This document shows, one piece after another, positions 51,840 to 62,541 of a stretch of 64,000 bases of DNA. Location: contig JAVFKD010000002.1 of the NCBI GenBank assembly GCA_036429605.1, forward strand, positions 3,286,001 through 3,350,000. Direction: 5' to 3'. Position numbers and translations under genes: made by a program. A model generated the notes under the pieces. The model was given only the letters and a program-made list of their open reading frames with translations. It had not been told where the DNA came from and ran no database searches. Source of the stretch: Cladobotryum mycophilum. Its lineage: Eukaryota > Ascomycota > Sordariomycetes > Hypocreales > Hypocreaceae. Each line of letters starts with the position of its first letter. Within the stretch, counting starts at the first letter, position 1.

Positions 51840-52367
51840 CTTTAAAAACAAATATTAAAATTATAGTTTTAATTTTATTATAATTATTTTCTTATGTATA
51901 TTATCTTTTTATTATATAGACTTAAATGACTATTAAATATATGTTAAATATTTAGTTAATTAAGTCTAGACAAAAAAAGATTTTAATATAAAATATACAG
52001 GATAGTTGATATTTATAATACATTGTATTAAATGTTTAGATCTTTAACCTAAAGTAATTTCTTTTACTCTTTATAAGTATTAAGTTGTTTCTTTTATTTC
52101 TTTTTACCATTTATGAAAATCTATTTATGTTCTTAGTCTTTTAATATGCAAGCTTTAAAACTAATTCATTAATTTATAGTATTTAAGCTATTTAATTATA
52201 TTTGTTTAAACTCTTTTTTATTATGTATTCAATTATTTTAACTATCTAGCAAATAATCTTTCATTTTATAATCTTAAAATTTATTTTTCTTAATTTACGC
52301 TAGATTTGTATTAAACTATATAATCTTTTTTTAGCTTTTAAGTTTTTATTATTATAGCTTTAATTAG
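51840..52367. other. AT-rich DNA, unidentified
   Basis: No recognisable ends or coding sequence in this 0.5-kb stretch. Confidence 0.35.
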
Positions 52368-53212
52368 CTCTCTTAAGGAAAAACCTTTTATAACTCGTTT
52401 AATTGTATTAGTTAATTATAATAAATAGGTTTAACCTTATCCAATTAAGATCTAAATCCTATATATTTTAATAAAATATTTATTACTTAATTTAATTAAT
52501 TAATTTATCATTAGTTTTTTTTTTAATTATCTCTTATTTAACTTTTAGTTTAGTTATTCTAAGGCTTAGATTTAGATTATCTTTTTAAGCTACTAGCTAA
52601 CTCTGGATCTTATTATATTATATTAATAACTTTAATTATAGTATTAAACTTAAAACTTAAATAATTAATATAATTAATGTAATTAAACTTAATCTTATTT
52701 ATGCTTTTTATATAATATATTTATTATAATAATAAATAAGTTAAAAAATAAAGGTTTTTAAAAACCTCGATTTTCTATAAGTATTTTAAACCTTAAGCTT
52801 ACTTAGAAAAAGTAATAAAGTAGTTGAAAAAAAGAATTTAAATCTTAGCTTTATAGTAATTAAACTAAAAAGTAAATATAAAATTATTAAAATAAAAAAC
52901 AATAAAAATAAATTAATTAGTTAAATTGAGTAATAAATATAATTAAAAGGATTCTAAATAAAAGAAATTAAATGTATAATTATAATATTTAAAAAGAATT
53001 ATATAAATAAGTAAAAATATAATTAGGTTTTAAATAATTAAATATAATAATATATATAATGCTTTAATTAATATTTTAATTATATAATTAAATAATAAGT
53101 ATTTTATTAGAATATTTAAAATTTAGATTTTAATAAAATAACACTAAATCTATTTATTATAATTAATTAGTGTAATTAAATGAGTTATAAAGACTTATTC
53201 TTTAAGAGAGTA
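52368..53212 (+). repeat. long-TIR family, compact unit (about 845 bp)
   Basis: Begins CTCTCTTAAGGAAAAACC and ends GACTTATTCTTTAAGAGAG, its inverse, with AATTATAATAAATAGG / inverse inside both ends. RIP-mutated and shorter than the unit at 35838 through internal deletion. Confidence 0.6.
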
Positions 53213-53244
53213 ATATAATAGTATATTAAGATTTAATATTAGTT

Positions 53245-53313
53245 ATTATTATTATTATTATTACACTAACTAGCTTATCCTATCTGATAGGGCCTTAGTC
53301 CCTCTACTATTAC
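53245..53313 (-). mobile_element. truncated ATT-tailed retroposon with perfect 14-bp target duplication
   Basis: An (ATT)n tail plus about 50 bp of the retroposon 3' end (ACACTAACTAGCTTATCC to CTCTACTATTAC on the plus strand). ATTTAATATTAGTT flanks it exactly on both sides (53231-53244 and 53314-53327). A variable tail, 5' truncation and a 14-bp duplication are the marks of target-primed reverse transcription. Confidence 0.8.
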
Positions 53314-53379
53314 ATTTAATATTAGTTAATAGTTTATAATATTAATTTTATTTTATAATTAATATATTTTAAAAATAAG

Positions 53380-53691
53380 ATTATTATTATTATTATTATT
53401 ATTATTACACTAACTAACTTATCCTATCTAATAGAGCCTTAGTCCCTCTACTATTATAAAAAATAAGAAAAAAACCCGTATACTACGAGAAAAAACCCTA
53501 TTATGTTGTATACACTGTGTTATCGCGCTTAAATCAGCATAGACTCTTACTATCATTAACTGGCTATTCTATAGCTCGCTAACCTTATTCTAGGGGAAAA
53601 TTATCAGGTTTCTAGTATCGTTAGTACTCCTGATTAACAAGGCCCTCGGGCTATAGAAACCCTCCTAACCGTGATTAATTACAGGAGCCTT
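53380..53691 (-). mobile_element. ATT-tailed retroposon, copy 2 (full 285 bp)
   Basis: (ATT)n tail at about 53380-53406, body 53407-53691. It matches the copy at 12441-12728 over its length with mostly transition differences (TGTATACACTGTGTTATCGC, CTAACCGTGATTAATTACAGG). No clear target duplication. Confidence 0.7.
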
Positions 53692-56640
53692 AAATAAAAA
53701 TTATATTTACTAAAATAAAAAAACTTTTAATATTATAATATTAATAAAAATATTATTTTTAAAAAAACTTTTTGATTTAAAAGAATATATTAAAAATATA
53801 TTTATAAATATTAAACTATTTATAAATAATAACTTTAATTTTATATTAGTATTAAAATAATAGTACTAATAAAACTAATATTAATATAATAAAAGCTCTA
53901 ATAAAAAAGTGTAATAGTATTTTTATTATAAAAAGAATTATTTTTAAATTAATATTAATTATAAATTATTTTATAAAAATATATAAGTAAATTTAAAAAA
54001 ATAAAAAAAATATTAGTTTATAAAAAAATATTAGGTTTTAAATATAAAATAAATTAATTAAGAAAAAAACTAAGATTATATAATTAAACTATAAAAACTT
54101 TTTTAATAAAATAATTTATTAACTTATTTAAATAGTATATTATAAATATTTATTTAAGAAATAAAAATAATCTTTTTTAATATATTAAAAAATTAATTAA
54201 TAATAAAAGATTATAAAAAAGATTTATTATATAAAAAGAATATTATTATTAAAAGAATTAAAAATAATTTAATATTAAATATATAATATTTATTATATAT
54301 AAAATAAAATCTTAAGTTATTTAATAAAATATAATTAAATTTTAAAAATTATATATATTAAAAATATTATTTTATTAATAAAAGAATAAAAGAGTTTTAT
54401 AACTTAGATTATAATATAAAAAATATTCTTTTAAAAACAATATTAATATTTATAATAAAATATAATATATAAAAACTTTAATTATTAATTCTTAAGTTTA
54501 ATATTATATTAAAGTACTTTAAAAAAGTTATTTAATAGTTATAAATTATTAAATTTATATAGCTTATTTAAATAAAAATAATTATTTTTATAATTAGTTA
54601 AAATATATAAAAATAAATAACTTATGTTTATAGGCTTTTTTAAAATTTATAAAAAACTATATATATTTAAATTAATTATTTTATATTATTTAATTATGTA
54701 TATAAACCTATTATAAAAATACTTTTTAAAATATTAAGGCTAATAATAAAAGTTTTATTGTAAATCTTCGTATTATTAAAATAGGTTTATAAGATATTAT
54801 TATTATTATATATTTCATATAAGAAAACTATTTTTTTATTAATAGTTAATATTATAATCTATTATATAAATATACTTCTATAATTATTATTAAAGTTATA
54901 TTAATATATAATATTTAAATACTTATAAAAAGAATATATATTTATAAAAATAAAACTTATTAAAAAACTATATTAAATAATTAATAAATATTTAATATTT
55001 AAATATATTTATAAAAATAATATAAATAAATATTTTTATTAAAAGAAAATTAATAATAAATATACTATATTTATTTAATATTATTAATTTATATATAGAA
55101 AAATATAAATAATATATTAAAGAATATTAAGAATTATGATTTTATAAAAGATTTATTAATAATATCTTTATTATTATAATTATAGAATTTTAAAAACATA
55201 TATTATAATTTATTAAAGAAATTATATAGTTTACTTTAGGATTAAAATATAAATAAAAGTATAATAAAAAAATTATCATTTTTTTAAATATAAAAATATT
55301 TATTTATAAATAAAACTTTAATTTTTAGTTTTATTATAAACTATTTAATTATTTTAAATAAATATTATATTCTTTAATATATTTTATTTAAATAAAAATA
55401 TATATTAAAAATAAGAATTTTATTATAAAGAAAAAGAATTATTTATAAGTTTATTAAGTTAATATTATATATAAAAAATAATAATAGTATTATTAAAAAA
55501 ATATATAATAAAATAAAAATTTATTTTATATTATATTTTAAATTAAAAAATTTAAAAAATATTTATATAAATAAATGTTTTTTTTATATTAACTTTTTAT
55601 TTAATAAAATAGTTTTTAAGGTTTTTATTATAGTTTAAAGTTATTAAGAATGTTATAGTGTTTAGGGTTTATATAAGTAGTATAAGATATATAAAAAATT
55701 AATATATATAATACTAATATAATTCTTTAAATATATATATATAATTAAATAGTCCTTTTATATAAGTTATATTTATTAAATAAAGGGTAATATTACCTAA
55801 TATAATACCCTGTATTTTAATAATAATAAAAAGATTTTATAATATAGGTTATTATTATTATTTAAGTAAGTTTTTTTAAAAAAAAGAAAAATTAAAAAAA
55901 GATTTATAAATAAAAAGATTTTAATACATAAAAACTATATATTAATATTAAATAAAAAACCTAAAATATATAATATATTAATAATAAGTATTTAAGAATA
56001 TAAATTATTTATTAAAAAAAATATTTAATATAATAAAACATAAAGTAATTAATCTATTAGTTTATTATCTGGTTTTTTATTATTTAATTTTTTTACTTTT
56101 TACTAATTTTTAGTAAATTAACAATAGACCTACGGCCTATTGTTTCTTAAGGAATTTTTTATTTTTATAGAAAGTATAAAAGTAAAATAAATAAAAAAGA
56201 GTTTAATTATTTCTTTTAAATTAAAAATATTACATTTAATATAATTATAATTATAATATAAATTAGTAATAAGAAATCTTTTTGTTTAAAAAAAGAAAAC
56301 TTTATATTTTTAAAGTAAAAATAAAAAATAAGATTAGGCTTTATTAATATATAAAAGAGAAAAGAAATTCCTAAAAAAAATAAAAAAATAAATAATATAA
56401 TAGCTTAAATTACTAAAAGATTAAATAAGATTTTCAATTTAATAGTCTTAGTATAAACAAATAATATAATTAAAAAAAGTAATAAAATTATTTAATAAAC
56501 TAAACTTTATAAAATAAGTAATATATTATAAGAAAGTACCTAGGCTATTATTATATATGTTTAGTATAAAAAAAGTAAAACAAATAAAACATAAAGAGGT
56601 TACTAAAGAAATTAATATAATTTCTTAATTAATATAAAGT
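53692..56640. other. RIP-saturated block, unidentified element(s)
   Basis: About 2.9 kb of almost pure A/T, the most degraded part of the window. The plus strand is visibly A-rich, which would fit a former coding strand of a transposon, but no motif could be read. A short lightly mutated line lies near 56120-56150 (AACAATAGACCTACGGCC). No host gene. Confidence 0.4.
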
Positions 56641-57087
56641 AAATTAAAGCACGTAGGTCCTAACTACCCTCACTTTCCAATTACCTAATGTATATTCAAC
56701 TACCTTATGACTTATATTATTCTAATTATATTTTTACTAATTATTATTATATTAAAAAATAATTAAACTTTTAGAATAGTTATGTTTTATTATACTAAAA
56801 ATAATATAAAATATACTATATAGATTGTTTTAAATAGCTTATTTTTGTATAAGGCTTATTTTAAGTAAGCAGTCTCTAGGATAACTTCTTTTAGATTGGA
56901 TAAAAAGTTTAATAATAAAAGTAATTATTATAAAGTATCTTTTAAAGGGGGGGTTTTTTTTTTAAAAAAAACAGGAAATTTATTTTTATTAATAAGTTTT
57001 TAATTAAGCTATTCTAGGGCTATTATTAATATGTAAAAAACTTAAGGAATTTATAATCTGGATTCTTAAGGCTAGTAATAATTAAGA
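56641..57087. other. AT-rich DNA with a small unmutated patch
   Basis: 56649-56705 (GCACGTAGGTCCTAACTACC onward) has normal composition and no partner in the window. The rest is AT-rich. No coding signal. Confidence 0.35.
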
Positions 57088-57246
57088 CTATTGCTATTCG
57101 GGGTGTAAGGTATTGCCATACGGGCTATAATTAGCCTGCTTTAGCTAGCTTTATATATAAAGTTTTTATTTTTATAAAATAAATAAAGTATAATTTTAAT
57201 ATATAAGATTAAATTAAATATAAGTTTTAATTTTATATTATTGTTA
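57088..57246 (+). mobile_element. left-end fragment of the 2.6-kb TIR element
   Basis: Two tandem terminal motifs (ACTATTGCTATTCGGGGTGTA and GTATTGCCATACGGGCTATA), then sequence matching the 37813 element (TAGCCTGCTTTAGCTAGC). The right part is missing. Confidence 0.6.
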
Positions 57247-57480
57247 AAATGAACTAGTTAATAAATACTCTATTAATTAAGTTAAACAATAAGAAACAAT
57301 AAGTCTATTCTCTCTAATGTTTTCTAAGCCACTCTAGCCTATTCTAGTAAATTCTAATAATAAATAATAATTATATTGTTTTTTATTTAATAAGCTAAAT
57401 AGCTTACTTAAAGCTATTACTAAGCTTATTATTTATTGCTATAAGGAATACTTTATGCCTTTAAGGCCTATTCCTTTTAA
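57247..57480 (+). repeat. copia LTR fragment, plus-strand orientation
   Basis: Starts AAAATGAACTAGTTAATAAA and is the reverse complement of the copia LTR sequences at 17410-17893 and 35275-35390 (TTTCTAAGCCACTCTAGCC, CTTATAGCAATAAATAATAAG on the inverse). An internal stretch of the 17.4-kb copy is absent. Confidence 0.55.
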
Positions 57481-57514
57481 TAATTTTAAATAACTAAAAT
57501 AATTATTAAAAAGT

Positions 57515-57690
57515 TATACTACTAAATTAAAAAGTATACTACTATATAATATACTAAAAATGTAAGATAATCCTATATAGTTATATATTTTTTATGTCAT
57601 AGTTAAATATATAAGCTTTACTTTATATATAATATAATACTTATGTTTTATAATCTTATGTATTTAGTGACCTTATAAGGTGTTATTATA
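57515..57690 (+). repeat. decayed chromovirus LTR at the right border
   Basis: The last 130 bp match the chromovirus LTR 3' part (GACCTTATAAGGTGTTATTATA, read as two pieces, is nearly the consensus end); the first 45 bp match only after heavy C-to-T change. About 176 bp in all. No target duplication. Confidence 0.62.
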
Positions 57691-57818
57691 TCATGTGTTA
57701 TAGTTTAATATCCTATTAATATATTTTTTTCATTTAATATTTTTTATTTATTTACATTATATTAGTCTGTAGTGGTTATAATATTATCCCGTCGTTATTC
57801 GTAGCATAAATCTTACCC
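57691..57818. other. right border of the AT-rich block
   Basis: Composition returns to normal at about 57780, some 40 bp before the dehydrogenase stop codon, so the 3' UTR of that gene probably reaches AT-rich DNA. Confidence 0.5.
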
Positions 57819-58864
57819 CTACTCATTTGCACTGCTCTCTTTGTCTATGTCTAGTATTGTTAAGAAATTAAGATGTTTCCAGTCTTCTAGTTCCTCCGTC
57901 ACAGATCTCATCCTGTCTCGAATACTTTCAATTGCATAACTTCCTAACAATAGTCGTAATGGTGGGTATGAGCAATGTCCTAGCTGCCACACCAGCTCGG
58001 CGCACTTAACTGCACTGGTTGGTTGACGATCACCCAACCATTGTACCATTCTCTTTGCGTGCAACGCTGGAGATGTGGCCTGCGAATAACTTTCACTGGG
58101 GGGTTTTAGGAAGAAATGACCCCACGTGGGCAGCAGGCCTGTGTCGGGTTCATCACGTCGAACCAGCCCTGGCTCAATCAGTGTAGCCTTGACGTTGAAT
58201 GAGTCCGTCTCATATAACATAGCTTCAATTAGGCCCTCGACGGCATACTTGGTAGCGCAATATGGCCCAAGGCCAGGAACTCCTAACGCCCCAGACGTTG
58301 AACTGAATACCAAATAGCGACCGCTATTCTGGCGCCGGAAGTAAGGGAGGGTGGCGTGAATAATATGAAGTGTTCCCATGAAATTTGTTTCGAATTGGTT
58401 TCGCAAGTCATGTTCATCCTGATCCTCACAAGATCCAATCACACCGTAGCCCGAGCAGTTAGCCACCACGTCCACGCGTCCGAAACGGCCAATTGCGCGT
58501 TGAACCACACGACAGACTGATTCACGCGAGCGGACATCGCAAAGTAGCCCTAGGCAGTTCTCATGTATTCCTAACATATCCTCTGGTCGCGTCTCAAAGA
58601 CGCGACCAACTGAGACCACCAAGTCTTCATGAGTAAGAGCGGACTTGACTAATGACCGGCCCATGTGGCCAGTACCGCCAAAAACCTGAAAATGCCAACG
58701 TAAGCCAGAATCAATAGTACAAGACCAATGTTGTCAGAACACACAATCCAGACAAGCTGCTTCGTTGAGCCACTAACCGGAGGCGGATCACAGCTCGCGG
58801 GAAGATGCAACCGAGCTTTACCTGAACTTTCGCCTGGCTCTGGCGCATCGATTCTATTCTCCAT
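57819..58864 (-). CDS. short-chain dehydrogenase (17beta-HSD / retinol dehydrogenase-like)
   Basis: NAD(P)-dependent oxidoreductase; substrate unknown. Two exons, 58864-58745 and 58685-57819, with a 59-bp intron (GTGTGT...TTTTCAG) joining QLVWI to VFGGTGHMGRSL in phase 0; total 328 residues. The upstream exon supplies the first beta strand, without which the fold lacks its cofactor loop. Active-site set: Asn141 (FETNF), Ser169 (FSSTSG), Tyr182 and Lys186 (YCATK), with Asp90 in LCDVR and the IEPG motif after the active site. The glycine motif is GGTGHMG (43-49), more like atypical NmrA-type SDRs than the usual TGxxxGxG. The N-terminal 33 residues are polar and not a signal peptide. The gene is the first intact one to the right of the AT-rich block. 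Family is certain, function open. Confidence 0.88.
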
Positions 58865-59473
58865 AGTTTAGAACAAAAAATAAGTATGGGATGATGCCGG
58901 TTGTGGTTTAGGTAGGCGGATGGTAGGGAAGTTATGACGGTTATAGTGGGTATTTGAGACGTAATAATGAGCCGTCTCCAAACTTGAATGATTGTGTTTG
59001 TGGAGATCAATAATCTCGGCGTTGCCTTCTGAGAATATTGACCTTGTACCTCCGACAGCAAGAGCTGGGAAATGATGTAGAATCTGACTTTGAGCTACAA
59101 ACTAACATCCTGGGTAGTACGTATCGTTGGTTTCCAAGGGCCGAAATTTTACTGTGAGACGCCTTCGTGACTAGGCATAGTTAATTCTCCTGGTTGCCAG
59201 ACTTCCCTTACCACATGTTTGGCTCTTTAATCCATTTTTTTGGGGATGGGATATCTCTGTTGTAACCAGCACGTACATAGATACGCCTAAGTATTACGAT
59301 CGCATGGGCACGTCTTTCTCTCCTTGAACGAATTCCATGACCTACAACGACGATATATTAGGCCCTAAATTTGCATTTAAATACCTAAGTATATGTCTGT
59401 TGTCGAACACAGCTGACTATCCATTCCTCATGTATACTTTCGACGTCCCGCGCCTCAACTATCATGCTCGTTG
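58865..59473. other. intergenic region, dehydrogenase promoter and ARD 3' region
   Basis: About 610 bp upstream of the dehydrogenase start (both genes on minus). Open frames here (58711-59061 on minus) run through the neighbouring exon in another frame and are not genes. Nothing else recognised. Confidence 0.5.
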
Positions 59474-60114
59474 TTAAATGGCAAGGAATTGGCTTACATA
59501 CTCTTTGCGAATCTCATTGGTATCAAGCTCCGGGTTGCGGTTCAAAGGGGTCCATTTCGGTTCATCCTTGAAGAGCCGCATGGCATGAACGAACTATTGA
59601 AAGTTAGTAACCTTCTAAAATGTTATGTTGATTTTTAGTGATGCTGTACATTTGACTCGTCTGTCGTGAAACGGTGGTATATACCAGCTGGTAGAATGAT
59701 AAGGTCATCCTTTTCAAGTTGGATGCGCACCCATTCGTCATTTTTGCTCCGAACATCGAAGTATCCTTGGCCACCTCGAATGTAGCGAATTTCTTCATCC
59801 TCGTGTAGATGCTCATGGAAGAACATCTTAACCTTTTCCTCATAGACATCGCCCATCTTCTCTGGGGAGACAACTATCTCATCGCGGTTCTTGTATCCCC
59901 TCTCCACAGCCAACTCATCTACCTTGCCTGCATCCGCAAAGTGATAATAATGGACACCGAGATTCCCTAGTTGACCGATTTCTATTTCCCGGCCGGAATC
60001 GTGCGGTAGGCGCTGGTCGCCCTGGTGTTGCGAATGAGCATCGATACCCGCTCAGTGCATGTGGGGTGGCGCTATCCAACTTACTGGAAGGTTATCATAC
60101 ATGTACGCCTTCAT
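59474..60114 (-). CDS. acireductone dioxygenase (methionine salvage)
   Basis: Converts acireductone (1,2-dihydroxy-3-keto-5-methylthiopentene) and O2 to the 2-keto precursor of methionine and formate in the Fe form; cytosolic or nuclear cupin. Three exons: 60114-60085, 60021-59650 and 59593-59474, introns 63 and 56 bp; 173 residues, normal for the family. The start [10 protein letters not shown] and [11 protein letters not shown] are typical. Metal ligands are His81, His83 and Glu87 in [12 protein letters not shown], and His126 in AGIYHRF. The C-terminal exon [15 protein letters not shown] is conserved. The last codons after RKEY begin GTAAGC, which is also a good splice donor, so the true C-terminus may come from a further exon (possible acceptor TTGTAG near 59352). 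The adjacent genes are not from the same pathway. Confidence 0.92.
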
Positions 60115-60876
60115 GGTGACTCGTACTGTTGGCAGGCTGGATCGATGAATGTAGGCTGGAATGATTTAAGTTTCAGACAGATTCTGAGGAGAAAACCAAG
60201 ATATATATATATATATATATTCGGCCAGGGCGGTTGTCGGAGTAGCCTTTGCAAACTCTTTTGACTTTCCAGGTGATATGGCGTAAGCCATTCCTGTTGC
60301 CATGGCGGGGCACATGGCAAAATACTTGGATGACATTCTTGAACGGTGTGTTTCACAGGACTGCCTCAACTAACTGGCTCCACAATGCGTATCTTCTTTT
60401 CTATTCAGATATAGGACTTGTCAAAGCGACTCAAAGAATGCAGCATTTTCCATAGCCAAATTAGTTCTTGAAGACGAGTAGCGAATATCTTATATCTACC
60501 ACATCCTAAGCTCAGGCAGGACACAGTGATCCTTGAGAATATGGAGCTCTCTGTCGGGAGTTTTGGCAGGGAGCTGACAGGTCCAATAGCTCGGCAATCA
60601 CAACATTGCGCAACTTCTCTTCGAAAGTGGTACATATTTTCCCAAAGACTCCATTTTATCCATTGGTTGATCGGTAGCTCCTAGAAGAAGCTACAAGACT
60701 GGTCGAGAGTCCGTTTTAAGGCTTACAATTCATCTGCAGTGACATTCCAGAGCCTACAATCCAAGTTCGCCGAACGCCAAAGCTGCCACACCAAACTGGA
60801 TAAAAGAGCCTGCATAACGCCGGGCCAACAAATCGCTGAGGAGAAGAACCAAGAAGAACCTTTATGACCTCACTAT
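60115..60876. other. intergenic region between ARD start and derlin 3' end
   Basis: About 760 bp including an AT dinucleotide run at about 60200-60221. A short minus-strand frame (60369-60166) has gene-like codons at first but then runs into the AT repeat; I do not call it. The ARD promoter should lie here. Confidence 0.5.
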
Positions 60877-61666
60877 TTAGTGTACATTTGCAGCCGCAAC
60901 CTCTCTAGCGCCTGCAGTTATCATGTCGTTGATATCGCTACTCGATTCGTTCGTCCTTGGGCCTTCAAAAAGTCGTCTCCACCAGCTCGGGGGGTCCAGC
61001 GGCCGTGAGCCGTTATGCAGGGGCGGATACACATCGGAAAAGAAGTACCAGATATGCCCAATCACCACGCCCATAATCTCATCCCTTGGCACTGTTCCAT
61101 GCATAAATAGACTAAATGCCATCAATACCCAGGGGAGGTATGGTGCTGTGAAGACAAGAAGTCCGAGGAAACTTAGTCTGGTGTCAGGGTTCCGACGAGA
61201 CCAGATATAGACAAGAGTAGAAGAGAGTGGGTGACCGAGAAACGGCATTGAAACCAATGGTGATAGAACGATGAGACTCGTCATAGCATAGAGGAGAAGC
61301 CATGAGAAATGTGCCGCCGAACGGCCAGAAGACTCTTCAAGTAGTCGCGCGTATCGCTGTAGAAAGTAAATATGAAAAAGTAGGTCGAGAGAAAACGGAC
61401 CGAAGTAGAGGAAGGTCGTTAACAATCTCCAATACTAAAAGCGTCGATTTGAGTATGAAACCATTAGTGATGAATGTGATCTGACTTACCTGTGACTTGA
61501 CAAAGACAGCTCGGAAGCTATAGAAGAGCTGGAAAGGCGTTACCATATGGCACTGGACAAGAGCGCTGGTGAGGACTGTTGCGGCCGTCCACCATCTAGT
61601 ACACATCGGCATTTCCCAGAACCAGGCCTCGAGAGGCAGGCGACCGCCGTCCACGACTTGGTCCAT
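60877..61666 (-). CDS. Der1-like protein (derlin), ER-associated degradation
   Basis: Rhomboid pseudoprotease of the ER membrane that helps misfolded proteins leave the ER for proteasomal degradation. Two exons, 61666-61490 and 61434-60877, with a 55-bp intron (GTAAGT...TTTTAG, branch near CACTAAT) in phase 0; 244 residues, normal for derlins. Seen: N-terminal WFWEMPMCTRWWTAATVL, the conserved LFYSF, YWRLLTTFLYFGPFSLDLLF at the exon joint with the derlin WR motif (61-62), several hydrophobic segments, and GVVIGHIWYFFSDVYP containing the GxxxG motif. It lacks the rhomboid GxSG Ser/His dyad, as expected. The C-tail is polar. A shared upstream region of 0.9 kb separates it from the divergent aminopeptidase gene. 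Confidence 0.92.
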
Positions 61667-62541
61667 GATGATAAGACTGCAAATTACGGCATGAGTTGTG
61701 TGGAAAAGGTCCTTTCATTCAGCTGCGGTGACTACTATGAGGGTAAAAACGTGGTGGCGTCGAGAAAGAAAGGACATATGGTCGAAGCAGAAGGCAAGGT
61801 GGCCTTCGCAATATGGTAAGCTGTATGACGTTCCGGTATCAAATCCACCAATGCAGCCCAGCCAATGTAGATTTTATTACTCGAGAAGTATTAGTGCAAA
61901 CCCCAGTAACCACCCCCTCCCTCTCCGCGAAATACTTTACGGACAGCGCGCAATAACCAACTTATCAATTCTATTGTTCATGACAAAATCGATATGATAA
62001 GTGAATTTTAAGAGGGGGAAGTTTCCTTGATTTTCTTTTCTGTCATGTAGATTATTGGTAGAAAAGATGGGTGGAGAATGATGTTTGACATTTGTGTAAG
62101 AACAGAGGTACTAAGATCCAAGGAGAGCCGATCTGAAAACTGAGTTAACAGCCAAAGTCTCTCTGCTTGCTGTGGTCTATGAATGCTATGAATGCGCGGG
62201 AGACATTGGTTGTAGTGGCGGGAACGTTCTTCTAACGGAATGTAAGATTCTTTTACGAAAATTTCTAGAATTCTGGAAAGGCCTCCAACTCACAAACAAT
62301 ACTATATAAGAAAAGTATTCCCCCCAAAATAAAGCTGTCTATATCCAACGTCAATTGAATACTATGGTACTTAGGCAGTAGCTGCTGTTACATTTGAAGC
62401 ACAGACCATGCCAGGCCACCTTGCCCCTCTCATCAACCCCTCCAAGGGTCAGTCCGTTCGTAGCCGCGACGTGGGAATTGTTATTTCTGGAAAGACAATC
62501 TGAGCACCACTTATCGATATACACATACAAATATATGATTG
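61667..62541. promoter_or_regulatory. divergent promoter region, derlin / aminopeptidase P
   Basis: 875 bp between two divergent starts, holding both promoters. It contains a small upstream ORF (62408-62503) and a degenerate purine/AT patch. Longer open frames here (61547-61997 on +) overlap the derlin exon or lack coding character. Confidence 0.5.
62408..62503 (+). CDS. upstream ORF (31 codons) before aminopeptidase P
   Basis: ATG at 62408 in context GACCATGCC, TGA at 62501-62503, encoding MPGHLAPLINPSKGQS and a basic end. It closes 38 bp before the main ATG. It could be a regulatory uORF if the mRNA starts upstream; the transcription start is not known. No similarity recognised. Confidence 0.3.
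   Translation: MPGHLAPLINPSKGQSVRSRDVGIVISGKTI

Noticed and set aside
60166..60369. Minus-strand ORF beginning MRQSCETHRSRMSSKYF
   Set aside because: Codons look gene-like at first but the frame runs into an AT dinucleotide run; no homology recognised and no splice extension found. Possibly part of the ARD leader.
61547..61997. Two overlapping plus-strand ORFs near the derlin start
   Set aside because: They overlap derlin exon 1 antisense and its promoter and show no domain.
57819..62541. Secondary-metabolite gene cluster around the second dehydrogenase
   Set aside because: Neighbours are housekeeping genes (acireductone dioxygenase, derlin, aminopeptidase P); no core synthase, transporter or pathway regulator is present.
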